Below, one piece after another: positions 1-4,483 of a DNA stretch of 9,322 nt. Positions within the stretch are counted from its first letter, which is position 1; the number at the start of each line of letters is the position of its first letter. A program made the translations under genes and the position numbers. This DNA comes from Balneolales bacterium. GTDB lineage: Bacteria; Bacteroidota; Rhodothermia; Balneolales; Natronogracilivirgulaceae. The notes beneath the pieces were generated by a model. It had not been told where the DNA came from and did no database searches. It saw only the letters and a list, made by a program, of their open reading frames with translations. The stretch lies in assembly GCA_007116685.1 (NCBI GenBank), contig SKIC01000060.1, forward strand, positions 1-9,322. The letters are read 5' to 3'.

Positions 1-81
1 ATATCCTATGGGATATACATTTTCCATGTTGACGTTCCCGGAGTTGGGGAGCATATCGATAAATTTGCAGTGATTAAATAA
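1..81 (+). CDS. C-terminal end of a truncated, probably secreted surface protein
   Basis: Frame 1 is open from the window edge and reads 26 codons to a TAA at 79-81. The visible tail contains YGIYIFHVDVPGVGE and ends DKFAVIK. This matches the last two beta-strands of FlgD-like or T9SS type A C-terminal domains, whose usual pattern is G-x-Y-x-Y-x-V then a short turn then K-F/M-x-V/L-I-K. The upstream product is therefore probably an exported surface or secreted protein whose tail acts as a secretion signal or Ig-like cap. Only 17 nt separate its stop from the PorV-like gene, which suggests co-transcription. The rest of the protein lies outside the window, so its main function cannot be named. 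The reading frame is clear; the domain assignment is inference from a short tail. Confidence 0.7.
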   Translation: MSYGIYIFHVDVPGVGEHIDKFAVIK

Positions 82-93
82 TACCGGGGTATT
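80..93. repeat. Inverted repeat at the gene junction before the PorV-like gene
   Basis: AATACC (80-85) and GGTATT (88-93) are perfect 6-base arms around a GG centre. The element overlaps the stop codon of the upstream gene and ends 5 nt before the ATG at 99. It could be an operator half-site pair, a small hairpin at the translational junction, or chance. No T-tract follows, so it is not a terminator. Confidence 0.3.
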
Positions 94-98
94 GAAAC

Positions 99-1133
99 AT
101 GAACCGAATTGTAAAAATAATATTAGTATTGAGCTTGGCCACCTTCCTTTTTGCTGAGGAAACGTTTGCCCAAAGTGTAAGTAAAACCGGTACAACTGCA
201 GCACCTTTCTTGAATATTCCTGTAGGTGCCAGGGCTGCCGGGCTAGGTGGAGCAGTAGTTTCATCCGTTAATGATGCTTCTGCGATGGCTTTAAATCCAG
301 CCGCAATTGCGAATATGAATAAATTTGAATTCATGGTAGACCATGCTCAGTGGTTCGCTGATTTACGTCATTCCTATCTTGGAGTGATTATTCCGGCAGG
401 TACTATTGGGACTTTTGGTATCAATATTACCGCACTTACCATGGATGATATGATTGAGACCACATACGATATGCCAGATGGCACAGGGCGTATGTTTGGA
501 GCGTATATGTATGCCGCCGGATTTTCTTATGGAAGACAGCTACTTGATGTTTTCTCATTAGGAGTAAATGTTAAGTATGTTAATGAAACCATTTGGAATA
601 CTTCGGCTACAGGTTTGGCTTTTGATATAGGTACTCTTTATCAAACTCCATTGGATGGATTGGTATTTGGAGTAAGCATGACCAATTTTGGCAGTAAAAT
701 GCGAATGTTAGGTGATGACCTTTTAATTGAAGCCGACCCGGACAGAGGATCTTCAGGAAACTGGAATCCTGCAGCCATGTTACGAACAGATCAATTTGAT
801 ATGCCTCTACAATTACGAGCCAGCCTTAAATACGATTACTATGCAGATGAGTATTTAAGAGTAACTCCCATAGTGGAAGCAAACAGCCCGAGTGATAATT
901 TTCAAAGCGTTAGTTTTGGATTGGAAATCGGTTTCTTGAATGATCTATTTCAAGTGCGTGGTGGGCTTCCCAATATCGGAATGCCGGAAGAAGACAGAGT
1001 TTTTCAATTTGCTGCCGGTGCCGGTATCAAATATGACATACAATCATCGCTGGGACTGCGTATTAATTACGCCTACCAGCAACACAAATACTTGGGTGGC
1101 ACTAACCGTGTCAGCCTGAGCATGACTTTCTAA
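99..1133 (+). CDS. PorV/PorQ-family outer-membrane beta-barrel protein
   Basis: Predicted 344-residue outer-membrane barrel of the PorV/PorQ (FadL-like, UPF0164) family. A signal peptide covers residues 1-24, with a lysine/arginine n-region, a hydrophobic core and likely cleavage after TFA before Q25. The family N-terminal signature follows: FLNIPVGARAAGLGGA (37-52), then DASAMALNPAAIA (59-71), the segment that packs in or near the barrel plug. The remainder alternates amphipathic strands and short turns, and the protein ends in SLSMTF with the terminal phenylalanine typical of BAM substrates. PorV in known T9SS carries cargo to the attachment complex, while PorQ and other paralogues have less defined roles; which applies here cannot be told from sequence. 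The gene sits between a protein with a T9SS-like tail and a clear T9SS cargo, 47 nt upstream of the latter, suggesting a cargo-linked paralogue. The ATG at 99 is chosen because it begins the signal peptide. No strong Shine-Dalgarno is present. The protein has no cysteine. Confidence 0.88.
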   Translation: MNRIVKIILVLSLATFLFAEETFAQSVSKTGTTAAPFLNIPVGARAAGLGGAVVSSVNDASAMALNPAAIANMNKFEFMVDHAQWFADLRHSYLGVIIPAGTIGTFGINITALTMDDMIETTYDMPDGTGRMFGAYMYAAGFSYGRQLLDVFSLGVNVKYVNETIWNTSATGLAFDIGTLYQTPLDGLVFGVSMTNFGSKMRMLGDDLLIEADPDRGSSGNWNPAAMLRTDQFDMPLQLRASLKYDYYADEYLRVTPIVEANSPSDNFQSVSFGLEIGFLNDLFQVRGGLPNIGMPEEDRVFQFAAGAGIKYDIQSSLGLRINYAYQQHKYLGGTNRVSLSMTF

Positions 1134-1136
1134 AAA

Positions 1137-1151
1137 AACGGTAAACCCGTT
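1137..1151. repeat. Short inverted repeat in the 47-nt gap before the glucan-binding protein
   Basis: AACGG (1137-1141) and CCGTT (1147-1151) are perfect 5-base arms around the 5-nt spacer TAAAC, starting 4 nt after the PorV-like stop codon. The stem is short and no T-run follows, so it is unlikely to terminate transcription. It might be an operator for the nearby LacI-family regulator or an mRNA processing hairpin, but it does not match the other palindromes in the window. Confidence 0.25.
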
Positions 1152-1180
1152 AAAACACACAACAAAACAACGAGGATAAC

Positions 1181-3307
1181 ATGAAGAAAGCTACAAAATT
1201 CCTCTTTGCAACTCTGATGCTCTCATTGGGGCTCTCAGGTTTTGCATGGGCGGATAATGGCGATGACCCGATAAATGTTACTTTTATGGTCAATACAGCT
1301 ACTGTTGGCGATACTTTAACTGCTGAGAATGGTCTTGTGCAGCTACGTGGAGCTATAAATGGTGAAGAAGGTGACGTGAATTGGAGTGCTCAATCAGTTG
1401 CGCTAGATAATATCGGTGGTGACTATTGGCAAATTACTCTGGAATTAAATCCAGGTGATGCAATGATGTATAAGTTTTGGGCTGGTTTTGCAGCTGATAC
1501 TTCTGCAGCTTCCGGTGGTGATTGGGAAGGTGGAGATGACAGATCATTTTCAGTTCCTGAAGATCAGACAGAAGATATGATGGTCGAAACATTCTTTAAC
1601 AGAATTGAGCTTTTTGAAGCAAAAGAAGACACTGTAGCCATTTATTTTAGAGTAAATCTAGCTGGTTATATTCAAGATGGTGAATTTGACCACGAAGAAG
1701 ATGGTGGAACAGTAGGCCTTAGAGGTGCTGATCCTTATTTAGATTGGGGAGCTACTCATATTCTTGAAAGAGAAGGAGATACAGACTTTTATTCAGGATT
1801 ACTTTTTGCTAATGTTGATACAATTGCTCAAAGAGGACCTAATTTCGAGTACAAGTTTGTATTTGGCGCAGGTGATGCTGTTACCTGGGAAGATGGAGAC
1901 AACAAACAAGGTATGTTCGCAGCTACCGACACAACTGTACATTGGACTTATTTTAACGATAATGCACCAACAGAAGCAGATCGCGTGGCAACAGAGATTC
2001 GCTTTGCTGTAAACGTTGATATTCTTGAAGGTCTCGGAATTTTCAGCTCAGCTGCCGGTGACCGTATGCAGGTACCTGGTGGTTTTAATGGCTGGGGAAC
2101 AGGTGGTGGCGATGTAGCTTCTACAATGGAACCAGCTCCTGTTGCGGGACAAAATGTTTGGGCATTAACTTATGACAGAACTCAAAATCCAATAGTTGTT
2201 GGAGCTGATTTACAGTATAAATATTTTGTGAACTGGTCAGAAGACAGATTTGACTCTGACAGTGATGCTTACATTCCATTCCTTGCTGCCGGTGATGGTT
2301 GGGAAGAGCCAGGTTCTACCGGGGGCGGTAACAGAGTTCACATCGTGACTGATAATGCAAATCAAACAGCTTATAACGCTGATATTGGTTTTGTGAATTA
2401 TAACGGTATTGATGCTGCAGGTTTGATTCTATCTAACCTTGTTGAAGGTGATGCAGGAACTGTTGCAGTTACTTTCCGTGTAGATATGACCAACGCTTTA
2501 TCTGTTGGAGCAGAGATTGCAGATGCTGACGATTTATTTGTTCCTGGACAGGACTCTTTATATCTATTGATTGAAGAAAATATCTTGGCATTCACACAAG
2601 GAATTGCCAGAGGTCCGGGTGCATTCGAAAACTTGAACCCTGCGGATCCTGATGATCGTGCATTTGTAGAAAGCCTAAAATTCTCACCAGTTGCTGGCGA
2701 AGATAATATTTACGAGCTAACTCTCGATCTTGAGTTACCTTCTGTAAACTCTTTTGGTTTCATCCTTGGATGGGGTCAGGTATTTACCGGCGAAGGTGCC
2801 TTGAAAACATGGAATGGTGGTGGATTTGATGCAGGTCGTCGTCACTATCAATTCGTTACACCAACCGCTGTAAGAGAAGTTGCAGGTTCTTTGATTTCAG
2901 AGTGGCCAGCGGCTTACACACTGAATACCATCGAATTCACCGGTGGTGAGCGCCTTGGTGGTTCACCATTGGTATTCGAAACTCCTCCTGATTATGAGGA
3001 AATCGCTGCCAGTATTGGTGATGATGGTTTTTCTACACGCCCAGCTGAAATTTCGCTTAAGCAGAACTATCCAAACCCATTCAACCCAACAACCAATATC
3101 GCATTTACTCTTGCTGAAACAAGCGATGTAACGTTAACAGTTTACAACGTTTTAGGTCAAAGAGTAGCTACTGTGGTTAACACACAATTGAATGCAGGTA
3201 CACACACCTTTACGTTTGACGGTTCTCGTCTTGCTTCTGGTATGTATATCTATCGTTTGCAAACTGGTAATGCCATGTTGCAACGTCAAATGATGCTTAT
3301 TAAGTAA
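1181..3307 (+). CDS. Secreted four-repeat starch-binding-like protein with T9SS type A sorting domain
   Basis: 708 residues, no enzymatic motif seen. The signal peptide is residues 1-24, with likely cleavage after WA before D25. Four beta-sandwich repeats follow, each opening with a V/I-x-F-x-V-N/D strand: VTFMVN (33-38), IYFRVN (154-159), IRFAVN (273-278) and VTFRVD (430-435). Internal landmarks recur as in CBM20/SusE-F-like starch-binding modules: YKF/YKY at 97, 224 and 346, a downstream Trp motif (W115-EGGDDR, W236-EDGDNK, W374-EE then N384-R385, W544-NGGG), and FNGW (302-305) in repeat 3. Repeat 4 is divergent and lacks YKF. Residues about 622-708 form the T9SS type A domain: QNYPNPFNP from 628, a YNVLGQRVATV strand, GMYIYRL, and a terminal MMLIK. 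The product is thus expected to cross the outer membrane and be attached or released. Glucan binding is inferred from repeat pattern and the amylase nearby. GAGGA at 1172-1176 is a plausible ribosome site, 4 nt from the ATG. The likely operon with the PorV-like gene ends at the terminator at 3319. Confidence 0.85.
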   Translation: MKKATKFLFATLMLSLGLSGFAWADNGDDPINVTFMVNTATVGDTLTAENGLVQLRGAINGEEGDVNWSAQSVALDNIGGDYWQITLELNPGDAMMYKFWAGFAADTSAASGGDWEGGDDRSFSVPEDQTEDMMVETFFNRIELFEAKEDTVAIYFRVNLAGYIQDGEFDHEEDGGTVGLRGADPYLDWGATHILEREGDTDFYSGLLFANVDTIAQRGPNFEYKFVFGAGDAVTWEDGDNKQGMFAATDTTVHWTYFNDNAPTEADRVATEIRFAVNVDILEGLGIFSSAAGDRMQVPGGFNGWGTGGGDVASTMEPAPVAGQNVWALTYDRTQNPIVVGADLQYKYFVNWSEDRFDSDSDAYIPFLAAGDGWEEPGSTGGGNRVHIVTDNANQTAYNADIGFVNYNGIDAAGLILSNLVEGDAGTVAVTFRVDMTNALSVGAEIADADDLFVPGQDSLYLLIEENILAFTQGIARGPGAFENLNPADPDDRAFVESLKFSPVAGEDNIYELTLDLELPSVNSFGFILGWGQVFTGEGALKTWNGGGFDAGRRHYQFVTPTAVREVAGSLISEWPAAYTLNTIEFTGGERLGGSPLVFETPPDYEEIAASIGDDGFSTRPAEISLKQNYPNPFNPTTNIAFTLAETSDVTLTVYNVLGQRVATVVNTQLNAGTHTFTFDGSRLASGMYIYRLQTGNAMLQRQMMLIK

Positions 3308-3318
3308 GCTAAACTCTA

Positions 3319-3348
3319 AAAAAGAGCCGGGTAAAACCGGCTCTTTTT
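3319..3348 (+). terminator. Intrinsic terminator after the starch-binding-like gene
   Basis: A perfect 12-bp stem pairs AAAAAGAGCCGG (3319-3330) with CCGGCTCTTTTT (3337-3348) around the 6-nt loop GTAAAA. The right arm ends in five T residues. It starts 12 nt after the stop codon and separates the first operon from the repressor-amylase unit. The A-tract on the left arm would also let it work on the opposite strand. Confidence 0.9.
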
Positions 3349-3372
3349 AATAAGTGAAATTCTCATAGCTAA

Positions 3373-3389
3373 GTTGCATATTCGGCAAC
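3373..3389. promoter_or_regulatory. Candidate operator upstream of the LacI-family gene
   Basis: GTTGC (3373-3377) and GCAAC (3385-3389) are perfect arms around a 7-nt spacer. As 8-base half-sites, GTTGCATA and the reverse complement GTTGCCGA agree at 6 of 8 positions around a central T at 3381. It sits 32-48 bases before the repressor start and just upstream of an AT-rich -10-like element, a position suited to autorepression. It lacks the central CG typical of many LacI-family operators, so the call is tentative. Confidence 0.35.
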
Positions 3390-3406
3390 CCACCTACCAC
3401 GAATAC

Positions 3407-3412
3407 TATATT
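3407..3412 (+). promoter_or_regulatory. Possible -10-like promoter element for the repressor-amylase operon
   Basis: TATATT lies in the only gene-free stretch (3349-3420) between the terminator and the repressor gene, where a promoter must be if the second operon is transcribed independently. No convincing -35 or Bacteroidota -33 element is spaced with it, and the Bacteroidota -7 consensus TAnnTTTG is not matched. If real, transcription would begin around 3418-3421, leaving almost no leader before the TTG start. Confidence 0.25.
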
Positions 3413-3420
3413 ATCAGCTT

Positions 3421-4467
3421 TTGAATGCTACTATTTACGATATCGCCAGAGAAGCCGGAGTAAGTATTGCTACCGTATCACGGGTTTTTAATAATAATGA
3501 CAGAGTTACCGAAAAAACCCGTACCAAGGTTCTTTCAATCGCTAAGGAGTTAGGGTATCACCCCAGAGCTCAGGCGCAAAGCCTTGCAAGGCAGTCAACT
3601 AAAATCATCACAGCTATAGTGCCGATTATTTCCAATTACTTTTTTATGGAAGTATTGGCTGGTATGCAAGACGAGTTAGCAAATCACGATTATGATCTGC
3701 ATATCAGCAATGTGAAAACTACAGAAGACATTTACAACCAGGTTGAGGGTATCGTAAAAAGAGGGATGTCTGAGGGCATAATTGTGATTTCAATTCATTT
3801 TCCTGATGACAAATGGAATGAACTAAAACCTTATGACATACCCATTACTTTAATTGACGAATACTATTCTGATTTTGATTCTGTAAGTGTAGACAGCACA
3901 GAAGGGGCCTATAATGCTACACGATTTTTAATTCAACAGGGATACGGAAAAATTGCCCTGATTAGTGCTGCTTTTGATTCTGAACCAGTAAAAGAGCGTT
4001 TAATTGGTTACAGAAGAGCATTGGAAGACGAAGGTCAAATGGTCGATGAAGCTTTGATTGTAACCGGACGTGATAATGACCGTGATGGTTTCACGGAAAA
4101 AAATGGTTACGAAGCCATGAAAACCATTTTAAATATGGAAGAACCTCCTGATGCATGTTTTTGTGCTTCGGATATCCAAGCCTTAGGTGCTTTAAAAGCT
4201 ATGCAAGATATGGACAGAAGTATTCCAATCATTGGGTTTGATGACTTAAGTTTTTCCAAGTACCTCGGTTTAACAACTATGAGGCAGCCCATGTATGATA
4301 TGGGTAAGCTAGCTATTGATAAGTTAATCCAACGTTTAAAGAATAATACCAAAGAGCTTTCTCATACAGTGTTCTCTCCGGAACTCATAGTGAGATCAAC
4401 AACACCTGCTGCATCAATCGCAGGTAAAGCAACGTCTTCAGGTGTGAATAAAAAGATTTTAACCTAA
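3421..4467 (+). CDS. LacI-family transcriptional regulator, probable alpha-glucan operon repressor
   Basis: 348 residues, the usual LacI/GalR length with a slight C-terminal extension. The helix-turn-helix is residues 5-24 (IYDIAREAGVS then IATVSRVFN). The recognition-helix pair corresponding to LacI Tyr17-Gln18 is Ile16-Ala17, a pair resembling that in CcpA/MalR-type proteins. The hinge lies at about 47-59 with Leu55 in the minor-groove-intercalating position. Residues about 60-333 are a periplasmic-binding-protein-like effector domain, including IIGFDDLSFSKY around 270-281 and the later TTMRQP segment. The start is TTG: the in-frame stop at 3370-3372 leaves no upstream ATG or GTG, and the HTH begins immediately after, as in other family members. 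No Shine-Dalgarno precedes it. The amylase gene follows 16 nt after the stop, so both are probably one transcript and the regulator probably controls itself and the enzyme. The effector is inferred to be a maltose- or maltodextrin-type sugar from context only. Confidence 0.9.
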   Translation: MNATIYDIAREAGVSIATVSRVFNNNDRVTEKTRTKVLSIAKELGYHPRAQAQSLARQSTKIITAIVPIISNYFFMEVLAGMQDELANHDYDLHISNVKTTEDIYNQVEGIVKRGMSEGIIVISIHFPDDKWNELKPYDIPITLIDEYYSDFDSVSVDSTEGAYNATRFLIQQGYGKIALISAAFDSEPVKERLIGYRRALEDEGQMVDEALIVTGRDNDRDGFTEKNGYEAMKTILNMEEPPDACFCASDIQALGALKAMQDMDRSIPIIGFDDLSFSKYLGLTTMRQPMYDMGKLAIDKLIQRLKNNTKELSHTVFSPELIVRSTTPAASIAGKATSSGVNKKILT

Positions 4468-4483
4468 GCCAACCCGAAAAACC

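Noticed and set aside
74..334. Minus-strand open frame of 86 codons
   Set aside because: It lies opposite the signal peptide and conserved N-terminal signature of the PorV-like gene, has no recognisable motif, and is a shadow frame.
1764..2012. Plus-strand open frame of 82 codons inside the four-repeat protein
   Set aside because: It is out of frame within a gene whose own frame shows clear repeat motifs; composition is typical of a frame shadow.
1181..2800. Possible direct DNA repeats from the four tandem domains
   Set aside because: Similarity is visible only at the protein motif level; I find no long nucleotide repeats, so these are diverged domains rather than a recent DNA duplication.
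3308..3420. Possible small RNA or riboswitch in the gap before the repressor gene
   Set aside because: The gap is accounted for by the terminator, a short palindrome and an AT-rich element; no conserved riboswitch-like structure is recognisable.
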